Shown here in pieces: positions 15,101 through 26,869 of a stretch of 64,000 bases of DNA. Numbering within the stretch: position 1 is the stretch's first letter; every line of letters starts with the position of its first letter. A model generated the notes under the pieces. The model ran no database searches. It was not told the DNA's origin and saw only the letters and a list, made by a program, of their open reading frames with translations. The position numbers and the translations under genes were made by a program. The stretch covers positions 2,541,197 to 2,605,196 of the forward strand of contig VWZW01006137.1 of NCBI GenBank assembly GCA_013397115.1. Reading direction: 5' to 3'. The DNA is from Edolisoma coerulescens. Its lineage: Eukaryota; Chordata; Aves; Passeriformes; Campephagidae.

Positions 15101-17388
15101 CAGTATGGAACAAAACAGTTCATAGAAAAAGATAAAATCAAGCTTTAAAGAGGACAAGAGTTTGGCAACACTGAGGCGATGAAATGTGGGCAAGATTGGA
15201 AACTGTTCTGTAGAAACAACAGAAAATGTACATGAAATTTAAAATACCCTAAAAGTAAAAGCAGTGCTTTAAAGAGAAAAAAAATTTACTTAGAAAACAA
15301 GGGACTCAGTCTTCAGCTACTTTTTCTGGTACATGTTAGTAAGACCTGAACTGTGTATTTCATACCTTATTTCACTATGTACCTGAAGCTGTGACTATTT
15401 ACTAGCTAGAAAATTTTCTGTGCTGCCAGTCTCCTCCCTGAAGTGTGTCCATTTGTGCCAGGAGACTGTCAGGAAGAAAAAGACTTCACTTGTAGTTAAA
15501 TCTCCAATATCATACTGTTGACTTCTTATGTACTGTAGCACCTTCTTTGTACTCAGATCTTTGCTGTTTGATTTTCATTCCCTGCTTTGACGTGTATTCA
15601 TATCAAAAGTACATTCATTATTTTTTCAGAACATTATGTTGATCCAGAAGATGAGCCTGTGGAGTTGTTTGTAGTCACAGTAGAAGAAGAGTCTTTGTTT
15701 CAGGCTGCTTATCCTGATGTTGCTGCCCTCTATCAAGTGAAAAAGTCAGAAGTTCTTCAGAAGAAACAGAAAAGTGAGTCCAGAAGCTTATTTCTTCTGA
15801 ACGTACGGGTCTTGCCAGAATGCAAAAAAGCAAAAAACATTTCTTACACTCTTGAGCAATATCATGCCAAAACAAGATGAGGTTATGATGCCTTGACTGG
15901 ACTTTGGTCTTACTATTCTATACTTTAGCACTAAGAAACCTGAACTGTATTTATATGCTATTCAAAATGCACTTTTTATTATATTTTTCAGAAAGGAAAG
16001 ACAGACCAGAAGGAAAGGAATTACCAAATGCTTATGATGAAGTTACCAATCTTCTGTCTCAAATGAATTTAAAGCCGACATACAGAATTCTTCCTGTGCA
16101 ACACTCCACGTCAGATACACAAGCTCCCCCAGAAGATCAGACACAGCAGAGAAGTACTGGATCAAAAGATGCAGCTTCCTGCATAACAACAGTTCCCATG
16201 CCATCATCAGCAGCTGCTCTTGCTGACTCATCTGTGCCCTCACAAAGCACTAAGTATTCAGGGATATCATCCTCTTCCTCTGTAGGAGCTGGTCTGCAAC
16301 TGAGCAGTACTGATGGGAAAGGAACCTCCTTCAGCACTTCACCAGCCCATGGAGGTGATGACCATGATCCAGCAGCTGACTTAACCACATGCGTAAAATA
16401 CTCACATCCACTAGGTCGTGAAACAGTAAGAAATAGCTCAGAATATTCTGATGTTACACAGTCTGATACACATTCGGATAGTGAAGATGATTTGTTTTCA
16501 ATCTATGCTATGGGACAGCTTCAGGAGGAGTCTTTAAGTGAGCGAATACTGAAGAAGGCTCTCATTCCATCACAGCCTTTGTCTGAAGATGTAATGCAAC
16601 TGCATTCTTTGAAATGTTTTAAACAAACAAAAGAAACATTGAATCCTGATAGGAATCTTGTCTCTTTCTCAAGTCGGTTAAATAAGCCATTGCAGGAAAG
16701 TAAAAATGTTCTATCAGAAAATTTTATAAGTGAATCCAGCGTACATATCTATCAAGATGAGTACAAAAAAGCTGACATCCTGGCTGAAAAGGTGCAAAAA
16801 GGCCCTTTTATAAGTGGTTCAACATCTCTAGCCTTCAGTGGGCAAACAACAGAGACACTTCATCCTGGGTGTGAAATGCTTCCAGCATCTCAAAAGCCAG
16901 CAGATGCAACTGGCTGTCTCATTAAGGGAGCTTGTATTGAAACTACTTGGAAAGCTTCTTCTAAAAAGAGTGTGTGTCAGAACAGATGCTCTTCTAGCGA
17001 AGACAGCGATGATGGGCACGTGGATAAAATCCTGGTTTATGAGCAGCAGAAAAGGCAACTGAACCCTGGCCAGTTTCAAAAATCTTTTACAAAGAAAAGG
17101 AGTAGTGTTGTTACTAGCAAAAGGACAAACAGTGACTCAGCCCTTACAATTAAAGGGAAGAAGAAAATGACCAATTTAAAGAAAGATGTTAATAATTTCT
17201 CAGTGCGGGTATCTCCAAAACCATCCTCTGTAGAGGAATTTAATTGTTCCCAAAGTCCAGAACAACCAATTAAGAGATTGGGTTCTGATCCCACACAGCA
17301 AGACAAAAGGGCTGTTCTGACTTGTGCGTGGGCAGACAGTCCCCTTCCCCTGTCTGAAAGACTGAAAAGAAGAATCAAAATAAATTAG
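3112..17388 (+). CDS. GEN1: GEN1, XPG/Rad2-family Holliday junction 5' flap endonuclease (13 coding exons)
   Basis: Nuclease that resolves four-way recombination junctions by paired symmetric cuts. Coding exons: 3112-3272, 4423-4609, 5986-6162, 7321-7431, 9350-9423, 9900-9991, 10800-10950, 11068-11104, 11207-11287, 12048-12178, 15019-15080, 15630-15773, 15992-17388. Every intron has GT-AG ends and phases agree, giving 934 aa (human 908). The start is MGVNYLWQ with A at -3 and G at +4. XPG-N spans about 1-96 and XPG-I about 117-212. Catalytic acids D30, E75, E134, E136, D155, D157 and D208 are all present. A helix-two-turn-helix region follows (about 209-265), then a cysteine-rich stretch in the exons at 9900-11104. 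A chromodomain-like fold (about 390-460) contains CFEIEW. The long polar tail ends in the conserved DSPLPLSERLKRR. The last exon carries about half of the protein. No frameshift or premature stop was seen. Identification is firm; exact splice ends are by eye. Confidence 0.96.
8859..9060 (-). mobile_element. CR1 LINE 3' fragment in GEN1 intron 5
   Basis: The plus strand reads a decayed start of the CATAGAATCATAG type, followed by wording such as GTCCAACCTCCC and CACCACCTCTCTGGGCAACCTGTGCCAGTGTTTCACCA. This is the inverse complement of an avian CR1 3' end, so the element lies antisense to GEN1. It is short, 5' truncated and diverged. Confidence 0.85.
13558..14728 (-). mobile_element. CR1 LINE, 5'-truncated, with remnant of reverse transcriptase, in GEN1 intron 11
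   Basis: About 1.17 kb of CR1 inserted antisense to GEN1. The 3' end lies at the left (AATCATAGAATTG). The ORF2 remnant is read on the minus strand: 14286-14507 encodes the polymerase segment GSILGPVLFNIFISDLDE followed by FTDDT, where the family catalytic box is normally FADDT. Downstream pieces continue in other frames (14045-14350, 13947-14279), so the ORF is broken. The left part carries the usual CR1 3' UTR wording (CCACTTCCCTGGGCAG). It is a dead copy that makes this the longest coding-region intron of the gene. Confidence 0.92.
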
Positions 17389-18190
17389 GCTCTCCATGAA
17401 ATAATTATAATCATTGATATATATCAATATATATCATATTGATATATGAATATCAATATCAATTGATTATGATAACAATTATCAGTTAACTATTGGTTAA
17501 CTGCCTGTTCTTGAAGAGTTCTTTCATAAAGTTTCTGCAGGATGCTCTATCAATTTTATGTGGACACAGTTTTGATGAATAGGAAGTGCTGTCACTGGAA
17601 CTGAAGTTTGAAACGAAAATGTTAACAATAAGTACCAAACAGTTGATTGTAGGCAAGTACCAGTCATTCTGATTGTATTTACATTCTGAACTTGATACAT
17701 AAGCATCAGGATACAATATGCAAGGGCGAGGGAGATTTATTTAAGCAATATGGGTTTTTTTCCCAACCGATTGTGAGGATTTTGTGTATGGCTATTAGTC
17801 TTGCTTATAAACACACTTACTAGGATAGTGCCTGCAGTGCTGTTGGGTACTCTAAATAAGACAGCATGATGCAGCATTTTTAAACTGAAATTCTCCATTC
17901 TGCTCCACTAACTTAATTTTGCAAGTTTTGAAATGGGTTTTGAAATCCGGTGTTTCTGGTTGTGTTGACGATCTCTGAAGGACCAGATACAGACACACAA
18001 CAGATGTGCCTTGCAGGGTAGCTAAATTTACATCTGCCATGCCCCATAATAGCCTGTTCTTTGGGGGTGTGCCTCTTCCAGAGGGTGGAATAAGCCATGT
18101 AAAAACACTCTGGTTTTGTACCTGTCGTATCTAATATTTAAGGAAATTTCATGACTGTTTTAATTAAACTGTTATAATTTAGGGCATTTT
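17389..18190 (+). other. GEN1 3' UTR (probable)
   Basis: AT-rich sequence directly after the GEN1 stop TAG at 17386-17388. A polyadenylation hexamer ATTAAA lies at 18163-18168. There are other AATAAA strings farther on (for example 19846-19855), so the 3' end is not certain. The first 100 bases contain a long AT palindrome, listed separately. Confidence 0.45.
17400..17487. repeat. AT-rich imperfect palindrome in GEN1 3' UTR
   Basis: Repeated ATATATCA/TGATATAT units form nested inverted repeats. The outer arms are ATAATTATAATCA on the left and TGATTATGATAACAATTAT on the right. It could fold as a long hairpin in the transcript or as a cruciform in DNA. Confidence 0.7.
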
Positions 18191-18896
18191 TTTCTTAAAT
18201 AAGGTTGGAATCCTATCTAGCATTCACTTCAATTCATAATAGAGTGAAAGTTACAGAAAATCTAATTATCATATTGCAAATTCTTTGAATAGTATCATGT
18301 AAATGTTTGAGATTTTTTTTAAAAGGGGAGACTTGAGTACAATTATAGTTTTGAAGGTGCTCTTCCTACCTCTTTAATTATAGAAGCAATCTCTGTTCAT
18401 GCACCACGAAAAGTTGTCTTCAACAGTTGCCTGTTGAAGGAAAGCCTCCTTGCCTATATTTAAGTGTTTGTAACTCTTTCTGCGCACTAGTCAGAATGAA
18501 GATGACTCTTGCCAATATATATTGTTAACAAGAGAAATTTACAATATCTGTGCCTTAGTGAAAATGTCAATTCTTCAAAATGGCCAAGGACCAGGTTTGG
18601 AACTGAATTCCAGGTGTGTTTAAGGAAGACATAGGTAGCTTATAGAAAATACAGTCTATAATTAGCCAAAATGGGAGCTTCTTAGTTTACTCTGTGGGTA
18701 GATAGAAAAATTTTATTTATGTTTGATTTTCCAAATGAGAAATGTATTCTAGAAATGAGAAAAAAATCAAAAATATTGGAAACTTATTTTCAGTTTTGAA
18801 GATGGTCTTTCTCTTGTGGAGACTCTTAAGCACCTAGCTGGAACAATAGTATTGTGAAGGAGAGTAAGAGTCACCTGGGAACTGTAAATGGAGAGA

Positions 18897-18977
18897 TTCA
18901 TAGCATGACAGAATGGTTTGGTTTGGAAGGGACCTTGAAATCATCCAGTTCCAACCCCCCTGCCATGGGCAGGGAAC
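18897..18977 (-). mobile_element. CR1 LINE 3'-end fragment
   Basis: About 80 bases reading TTCATAGCATGACAGAATGGTTTGG then GGAAGGGACCTTGAAATCATCCAG and CCAACCCCCCTGCCATGGGCAGGG. This is the inverse complement of a CR1 3' terminus of a fairly young subfamily. It is heavily 5' truncated, as usual for CR1. Confidence 0.85.
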
Positions 18978-21900
18978 CATTTCTTATTCAGTGGACAGTA
19001 ACGGAGAGATCTGAGTGGGGAGTTTTTTGTGGAAAAGCATTGTTCTCAATTATGTATAGTTTTTTTTTTTCCTTGATGATGATTTTGAATACTGAAAGTT
19101 GAAATCAGGAGTTTAAATTTTCATTGATAAAAATGCCAACATCATGTGAACGAACTCACTTGTGTTCCCTCCCAAGGTATGGGAATGTGCTCTTTTGTTC
19201 GGGGGATCATTCAGTTTCACCCACAATGTGTGGATTCCTGTGGTTTAGGGCTTTCTTTAGAATTGGGGAGCCAGAGTGATTTTTGGAGGGAATATTTTTG
19301 TTTTCCGAGTCTGCTTGGGATGACTGCTTTAATGGATGAGGAGATGAAAATGCTGTGTCAAAATTATGACAAGTTCATATTTTGTGGATGATGAAAGTCA
19401 GAAATGAGATATATCAAGAACTGCAGAGGAAAAAATGTTATGTTGCTGATTTTTCCGACTAATTAATCTGGTTTCACAAGTACAGTTCAAGCATGAAAAG
19501 CAGAAAATTTTCAATTTTTTCATATGTAATGCATCCAAATTTTGTGCTAGTTTTCTGCCACTACTTGAGAAACAGCAATAGATATGAAAAAGCAACTGTG
19601 TAGGATGCTCCCTCTATTTAGGCTGTAGCTGCTCATTGCAGCAAATAACATTTATCATTGGGGTGATTGTTGCTTGAATTAAACTTGTGATTCATTACAC
19701 AAGGGTAATTACAGTTTTTAAAGTGTTTTGGTTTCTCATCTTTATGTAATTTACTCAGTCTAAGGATTAGGGATGATTTTTCTTTGGAGCTTTTTTACTC
19801 TGCTGACTGCTTTGCAACCTCTCACACTTGTGAGAATGATGTTTAAATAAATAAAGGGGGTGTAAAATAACTTTCTTCTGCAGGGAATATTTCTACAGGA
19901 TTATGTTAAACTGCCTGTAAGAATAAATCACTTGATGCATCAGCCTCATGAGCCTGAATAGATTTTCATTTATCATCTTTCCTGGTCTGTTGGAATAGGC
20001 TCTACCAGGGTGCTTCATACAAAGTAATAAAAATGTACCTACTGTGGAGGTGGGGCAGGTAAGGGGCTCATTGCTCTTAAAGTAGTTTTCTGAAAGGCTT
20101 TATGCACAACTACTGTCCCAGCCCGAGTACTTTAACTGATCTGTTACTCCAAATGCTGGCATCCCTCTACCTTGAATGATGCTCACAGAGATACAGAGCA
20201 GAGCCATATAGGTTCTGTCTTAGCAGTATAAATATCGTTATTTCCACTTATAAGCAGTATTAAATGTTAAATGCAGCTCATTTGTTTAGCGTAGCTTGAC
20301 AAAGGAAAATATTTACTTGGCATTCTTTAGGATTTTAACTCACTGTTTCAGGTCCACAATCAACAAGAAAGGAAAATAAATGGGATTTACATGGAATATA
20401 TACATAGAGAGCTAGAAAAAAAATATTTACAAGAAAAGACCACCTCTCAATGTCTCTGTAGCCCACTGTCATTTTCCCATTGGTAGAGAGTATTGAAATG
20501 CTTATCCAGGTGTGAACCTGCTTAACAAACACAAAAATTTGATGAACGCAATCAATCTTTTGCTAGTTAACCAAGAAATTTCCTAATTTGAGAAGGGGAT
20601 TATTTAACTTTTAGGATCTGCACAGCCTTGGCTCTGTGCTCTTATGTCAAGGAAGATGCTTGGAAATGCAGTGACGAAAGAGACTAACGGCAGCTGTTAC
20701 TTGAGACAAGATAGTCCTTTCATGTCTAAAAAGGTGTCAGGCCCTGCCATATTATAACAGCAGATAAAAGGAAACTGCAGTTAGAATATTACTGGGGGTT
20801 GTTGTAAACCCGAGTGCTACTGACGAAACCGTAAACTCAGTGCTAGATTTAGCGCTTTTTCCTTCAGGAAACAAAACACTTTAACTGTTTCAAGAAAACA
20901 AAATTACGATGGGTGACAGAGCCCCTCTGCACAGTTCTGCTCATGTACCCTGCATTATAGCTACCATCGGTACTGAACTTAATTTAAGATTAATCACATA
21001 TGAAACTTTGAAAGTTCTTTAAGCCCGAGACTTGTCTCCACCCCTGCCCCAATTTCCCTTGGCCAAGTTGTAGAGGTTTTGTCACTTCAGAGACTGAGCA
21101 CAACTGGAGAAAGGGACATACCTTTGAAAATCTTGCTCATTAAAAACAGCTAAAAACCCTACTAAAATTCCTGATGGATATTTAATTTTCGTTAGCTGCC
21201 TGAATAAAAATCAATTAAGGAAAAGAAGTTAATCAGGAACATTTTTAATGCTAACATAGTGTAGAAGTAGCTCTACATTAGTATTTGTTATTTTAATATC
21301 TTATTTTAAAATGCAGTTTGCTCTGCTAGAGCACCTCTGCAGCCAAGCTTGAAGCCCAGTTAGTCATCTCACCAAGTATTTTAAACAAAAGTTGGATCTG
21401 TAGTAAGTTTTGGGTATTCTTTGGCACATGGTGGAAGGAACTGTGAGTGTGGTCTGTTTTGGATAAATTCATGGGCAAACTAGATGAATCCTTACATGCT
21501 GTCTTCTTCCTCCATCCCAACGTTCCAGTGTTACCCTGGCAGTGACACCATGTAACAACAGACAGACAAGATAGGCCCAACACTAGAAACAGTCCAAGTT
21601 TTATCTGCTGCAAAAACGTGAAATTTGTGGCCCCATTTGAGGCCAAATTAAGGCTGTCTTCCAGTCCAACAGGAATGCCAGGTCCCAGAGCAGCTTTAGC
21701 CTTTAAGCCTCTTTGTCTCTCAGCCCACTGCAGTGTGTTGTAAAGATATTTTCTTTGAACCTTCTGCACCGGAGAGTTAAATTTTCTCCTTGATCTACAT
21801 CTGGGTGGGAAAGAGCCTTGAACTCAGGCTCAGAATCCACAAAACTTTGGGTTTAATGGAACAAAGGGCTTCAAGAGTGCCAGCCGCATGCATACCTAAT

Positions 21901-23480
21901 GTACAGGGGCTTCATAGGACTTTATCTCCAGACTAATGTGTTGCTAGTTTTTCTAATTATTGAATGGCTTCTTTACCAAATCAGACCTGCCAGTTAGAAA
22001 TGTGGAATATAGTCTGATTTCTGCTAATTGGTGCCATGCCTTCCTGATGGAAAGAAATCAGCAGCGGCTCTGCTGACAGGCTGCTGGGAAGCCAGCTCAC
22101 GTGCTTCCCTGAGCTGTGTTGTGGGCTGTCTTTGGCTGTCAGTCACATCAAAAAATATGGAAGGTGCAGGAGGGGTACATGAGGATGTAAAAGCTTTGCC
22201 TCCTCAAAAAACTGAAAAAGGTGATGTTGATACAACAGAGAAGTTTAGGAAATACAGCAGAAGGGCAGGAAATACTACAGTGGGGTGGCACAGGGCATAT
22301 ATGAATCCTGAATTCCCAAGCACTTGTGTTGCCACATTTGGTATAACCTCCTGGGAAAGCCCAAGGCATGCAGATCAGTGGCTCTGCCTTTGTACAAACC
22401 CAGCCAAACTGTTGTCCTCCCTGTGTATGGCTCCTACTGTAATTTTTAGTGAGGCATGCACAGCCCAACATCTACTCCTGCTTTTCTATTACTTTTTAAC
22501 CTGAAAAATATGAGTTTTTACAGCATAGTGATCTGTGTTCTCTATGTTTGTTATTTATCTTGAGATGTGTGGGATTTGTAGGTGTTCTTTCTATCCAGTC
22601 CAAGGGGAGGTGATGGGTTTGTGCTCATGCATTGCCAAGCACAAATACACCTTTGTTCTGGTGTCTACTGAAATGCCATCATCAAACAGGATGTCACTTT
22701 GTTTCCCTTTCTAAAAAGGGAAAAGTTGTTTTTTTCATGATTTTTTTCATCATTTTTGTTTGTGATTTCTAAAGAAATACTGTTTTGAGTTGATGCCATA
22801 TTGTTATTTTCCCCCCAGTATTACAGTCAGTTGCTACCTGTTATGGTTTTTAGTATGGTAATGGTAAAAACACATAGAATATGTTATTCTGCTGTTCTTT
22901 TTGAGAATATTCTTTTTAGCAATACCAGAAGAAAACACTACAATAATCATATAGATAAGAGGTTCTGAGATATAGTAATGAAAGCAAGCAGGATGAACAG
23001 TGACATTTTCTGTTTGGGGCTGGTGGTGGGCTTTTTCAGCTTCAAAGGCCAAGTTTCTATTTACCAAACAAACCTTCATCCAGAACCTTCTATTCCAGCA
23101 CCTTCCACATTGTAATCTCTGGTGTTAGTGGTTTGGAAAGTGGGCTGAAAACTATCCTGTAATAATCTATTGATTTCTGTATTACAACCTAGCATATTTA
23201 ATAAAAAAATTTTTGAAAGGCCACTAATTCTTTGCTTGTTCTGTTATCTACAGCTCACCACTGAGGTCTTACAGAGAGAATGTTCTTCTCCCCACAATGA
23301 TAAGCTGAAGAATATAACTGTAAAATGGGCATGTGCCTCTGGCATTGAAAATGTTGGGATTTTTACAGAGAACTGAACAAATCCATCAAGAATATTATAT
23401 TCCTTCCAATAATAGTGGTGTGTATCTTGCAAAAACTTTTTTATGATAATATATTTACCCTGTAAGATACCAGCAATTTA
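18978..23480. other. Intergenic sequence, no gene recognised
   Basis: Spacer between GEN1 and MSGN1. The longest open frame is on the minus strand at 21326-21769 (147 codons). It has one hydrophobic stretch (LGLFLVLGLSCLSVV) but no recognisable family, no splice context and no promoter, and I regard it as chance. A plus-strand frame at 22028-22504 is likewise unrecognised. I see no rRNA, tRNA or clear transposon here. Confidence 0.5.
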
Positions 23481-23489
23481 AGTGTGGGA

Positions 23490-23990
23490 TTTTTTTTCTT
23501 TTCTATTACAAAACCAAACAGTTTGCGCTGGGAAGCCGTAAGTTGCGGATTCAGAAAAAATTGATATCAACAATCATTAGTGTCTTACAATGGCCAGGCC
23601 ACTCTCACCACAGAAGCTAAAGACTTGGAGCTGCTTTGACATGACAGTGAACAGGGAGATTTCAAAGCTGTAGGGTCCTCATCAATTGTGAGAAAGAAAC
23701 AAGCCTGACCCTGCAGAAAATTCCTGGGAAGCACGGAAGAAAGTAGATTACACACTATCTAAGAACAGGAAAGGCATCGTGTTTCTTCGAAGCCTGCAAA
23801 CCTTGAGGAAACTAACAAAGTGTCAGGCCCACGGATTTATTACGGGCCTGCAACTGGGTTGCATGCGAAGGACTGAACAGAGATTCTCACACTAAGTGTG
23901 TAAGTACTGTCTTAACTCTGCAATAAACAGATTCTTTTTGCTCTCAGCTTGTGAGTCTTGCATTCATATGCCACAATCCATGTGGGTGTG
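23490..23990 (+). mobile_element. Possible old LTR or other polyadenylated segment
   Basis: A GC-moderate block unlike its AT-rich surroundings. Near its right end it has AATAAA (about 23922) followed by ATTCTTTTTGCTCTCAGC and TTGTGAGTCTTGCATTC, which resembles the R-U5 end of an avian LTR. I could not find convincing TG/CA termini, a target-site duplication or internal retroviral sequence. A terminal exon of an unannotated non-coding RNA is an alternative. Confidence 0.3.
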
Positions 23991-24120
23991 CATATGACCT
24001 TCTATAGCCCTCTTGTATGGAAATCTTACAACCTTGTTACTCACTCCTGGGGAAAAGATCCAAGTTTGTATTTTGTGATTAAATGGTGGTATAACTCAGA
24101 ATATAACCCATGTAAGTGAC

Positions 24121-24400
24121 TGTGGCAGGATGAATGTTTCAGAGGGGGAATGTGTTAAAAATCTGACCAACAGAAGAGCCCATGAGGTACAAAGTGTCCA
24201 TGGTGGAGACAGAAGTTACCAGCACAGATGTTCTGGGAAGTCTCACCAGACCCACACGAGGACACCTTCTGAAAACACCGAGCTCAGGGTCCCCAGCCAG
24301 CTCCTCTCAGACATTGCCTTATCCAACCCAACTAAGAGCTTTCTGAAAGCAGCCTATCTTCTTTCACGTTCCAAATAAAGTTCACTTAACAAAACCTCTC
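24121..24400 (+). other. Second polyadenylated-looking block (LTR-like or ncRNA exon)
   Basis: Begins TGTGGCAGGATGAATG and contains an 82-codon open frame at 24130-24378. It ends with CCAAATAAAGTTCACTTAAC, a polyadenylation-type hexamer. The base composition is richer in GC than the flanks. It shows no clear similarity to the preceding block and no recognised protein. It may be part of the same old insertion or a transcribed exon. Confidence 0.25.
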
Positions 24401-26800
24401 TGCAGTTGATCATTAGCAAGATACAGTGCTAGGATTTCCCCTTATAAATAAAGTATAGTGCGATTATGGGGGTTTATAACTCTTGCTCTTCTAGTCAATT
24501 AGATTGTTCAAATACTCTATTACATCACTGAAACTATCCATAAAAAACCCCCAAGACATAGTACCTCTTAGGAAAGTAATTATGTTTGCAGAATGACAGC
24601 CAAAAGTAAAGATGGGTACAGCATCTATTTGGAGAGCACACAGTTTAGGAAGTGCACATTAAAAAATTCCCCTAAATGTGATTCAAGCTGAGAAGCCAGT
24701 TGCTAATTGCTATTATATCAATCACAGTAGCTCATAGTTTGGCAATGAAAAGGAGTGGCTTATTGTAAGTGCTCTTTTATTAATCTATTGTCACAGATCT
24801 CGCTTTAATAGCAACATTATGTGATCACATATTTTATTTATGGATCATTTGAAGAATCTGTTATGCAGATATTCAGATTAGTGGGCTATCAAACCATTAG
24901 CCAAATAAATCTAAAGGTAATAAAACTCACAGGAAGATAGATGGCTTTCTTTTTCTTGTTCTTTTCAGCTAATTCAGGCTAATTTAAGCGTTTCACAGAA
25001 TGGTGATAATGAAGGATTTGTTCTCAGCAGCGTTATGGAAGGTGATTTGCATTTGAAAGTTTGACACATTTATAGGCCTTTGATCTTTTCCCCTCAGTGC
25101 TTGTGCCCCTGGCCAGACACCTACAGGCACGTTTTACCAGGTGGAAGATCTAGGAGCAAAAGCAGCTCTGAGAGTCACCCTGAAGATGTACACTAGAAAA
25201 AAATAATTAAACTATTTGGTCCAGAAAATATTTTATTACTGAATTTGGGTGGCCTTTATATAACACTAGAAGTAAATACATTGAGACTTCTTTTATTAGA
25301 GTTTATTTTAAATTAGAGAAAGTCCTCATGGAAAATTTTAAAGAATACAGTCTGATGGCCCACTAGCTAATAAGATTGGCTTCTTCTATAGGTTTGAATT
25401 TATTATTGAAAGGAACTTCTTGCTGCAGGACACTTGAAGGATTTTGACACCAAGTAAATTCAAGAGAAGACTGTGGAAGCCATGGATCCACTTATTAAAT
25501 ATTATTTATATTTTTGTTTTGCTAAAAAAACCCCAAAAATTAACTCTCTGGGTAAGAGAGCTATCTTTGGGCTGAAAGAGGAAGCCTTGAAAAAAAAAAA
25601 ATCAGGGTGTTTCTGGTGCCATGAGCATGTGCAGGCATAATCAAACACACAACTCTAGGATACATAAAAGATGTTCTTAGTATTTACTATCTGACCGGAA
25701 AATAAGTAGGGAATCTAAGGATTCTGTGGGAACACAGCTGAGTATTTGAAACAGGACTATTGTATCCCTCATGTTTCTTTAAAATTCAACACAACTAGCT
25801 GATTCCTCTGCTGGATCATAATGATGAACTCCAGGTGTGTGAGCCAGTGCCTCATTTCATTCTCATCTCAGATTTGATTCCTCAGGTAGTCTGAGTTAAC
25901 TAATTAAAAATTCCCTGGATGAAATTCCTCCCTGTACCATTAGCAAGTGATATTTCTACAAACTGAGCTTTTCCTCTGAAAGAATATAAGGCTTGGTAGG
26001 TTCCTTGGAGGTGGACAGCCAGTCTGATCTCAGGAAAACTCCAAGGACGGAGGTGTCTGGCCAAATAGCCTCAGGCTCTAGTTATTTGGGAGAATGCGGC
26101 TCACCATCCCAGAATACTCGGCCTTTTTAAAGCTCTGTAATGAGTATTGATTAGCCATTGTCTGGAGTACACTGAAAGTAGCAGGGACTATGTAAATGTT
26201 AGCTTACTTTGGATGCACATCAATAGGGAAACCCCAATAGCCCTTCTGAGGATTTTTTTCCTCCCGTCTCCTTTAAAAGACGCTCCTTCGATCTAAGAGT
26301 TAACTTCACGCTGAATGTACTTGAAAATTCAGTTCCCGGTACATTTTGTTCTTCAAAAGAGAACGCCATCCATCTGTGTTACTTTGCTTTCAACTCATCA
26401 CAGAATGTCAGATACCAGATAAGAGCCGAGAGACTGATGAATGCGCGTCCCAGCCTGACAGGGCAGGTCAATGTCAGCGAAATCAACGTTTTCCTTTTTT
26501 TTCTTTTTTTTTTTTTCTTTGTTTTTATTTTTGCTACAACCCATTTGCTAATATTTACTATAGAAAATCACTTCTCTGGAAGCCCAACTGGCTTAAAGCA
26601 GTATCAGCCAGAGAATTTAGATGCAATTGTTTGCTATTTCCGTCTCCATTTTACACAGTCTTTTAAGCTGACCGCTGTGGTGGGCCCTATAGAGATCTCT
26701 GCAGAGAGGTAATCCCTCCCCTGCCACAGCCTGGATCCAGGGGAGGGAGAGATTTGGAGGAGCAAGAGCAGAAGGCAGGGTCTCTTTGTGATCATGAAGG
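24400..26800. other. Intergenic, AT-rich, no gene recognised
   Basis: I see no coding exon, RNA gene or transposon signature. The stretches 24700-24910 and 25890-26260 are free of simple repeats and mobile-element wording and look like ordinary unique sequence in which a conserved non-coding element could hide. There is no direct evidence for one. A pyrimidine run (T-rich) is at 26492-26535. Confidence 0.4.
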
Positions 26801-26807
26801 TCAGCGG

Positions 26808-26869
26808 CAGGGCTAGAAATCAGGTCACCAGGGACGCCGGTGACACCGGTGACCTGATTTCCCACCCTG
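26808..26869. repeat. Strong inverted repeat (hairpin), 22-bp arms
   Basis: Left arm 26808-26829 and right arm 26848-26869 are inverse complements at 19 of 22 positions. The inner 13 bp (26817-26829 and 26848-26860) pair perfectly, enclosing an 18-base loop. The inner arm and loop also contain two tandem CCGGTGAC units and the sequence GGTCACC/GGTGACC. The CpG-containing, GC-rich stem stands out from AT-rich flanks. It could be a folded RNA, a miniature transposon end or a protein-binding palindrome; no family is recognised. Confidence 0.8.

Noticed and set aside
21326..21769. Minus-strand open frame of 147 codons with a hydrophobic stretch
   Set aside because: No recognisable family, no promoter or splice context, and of a length expected by chance in 64 kb.
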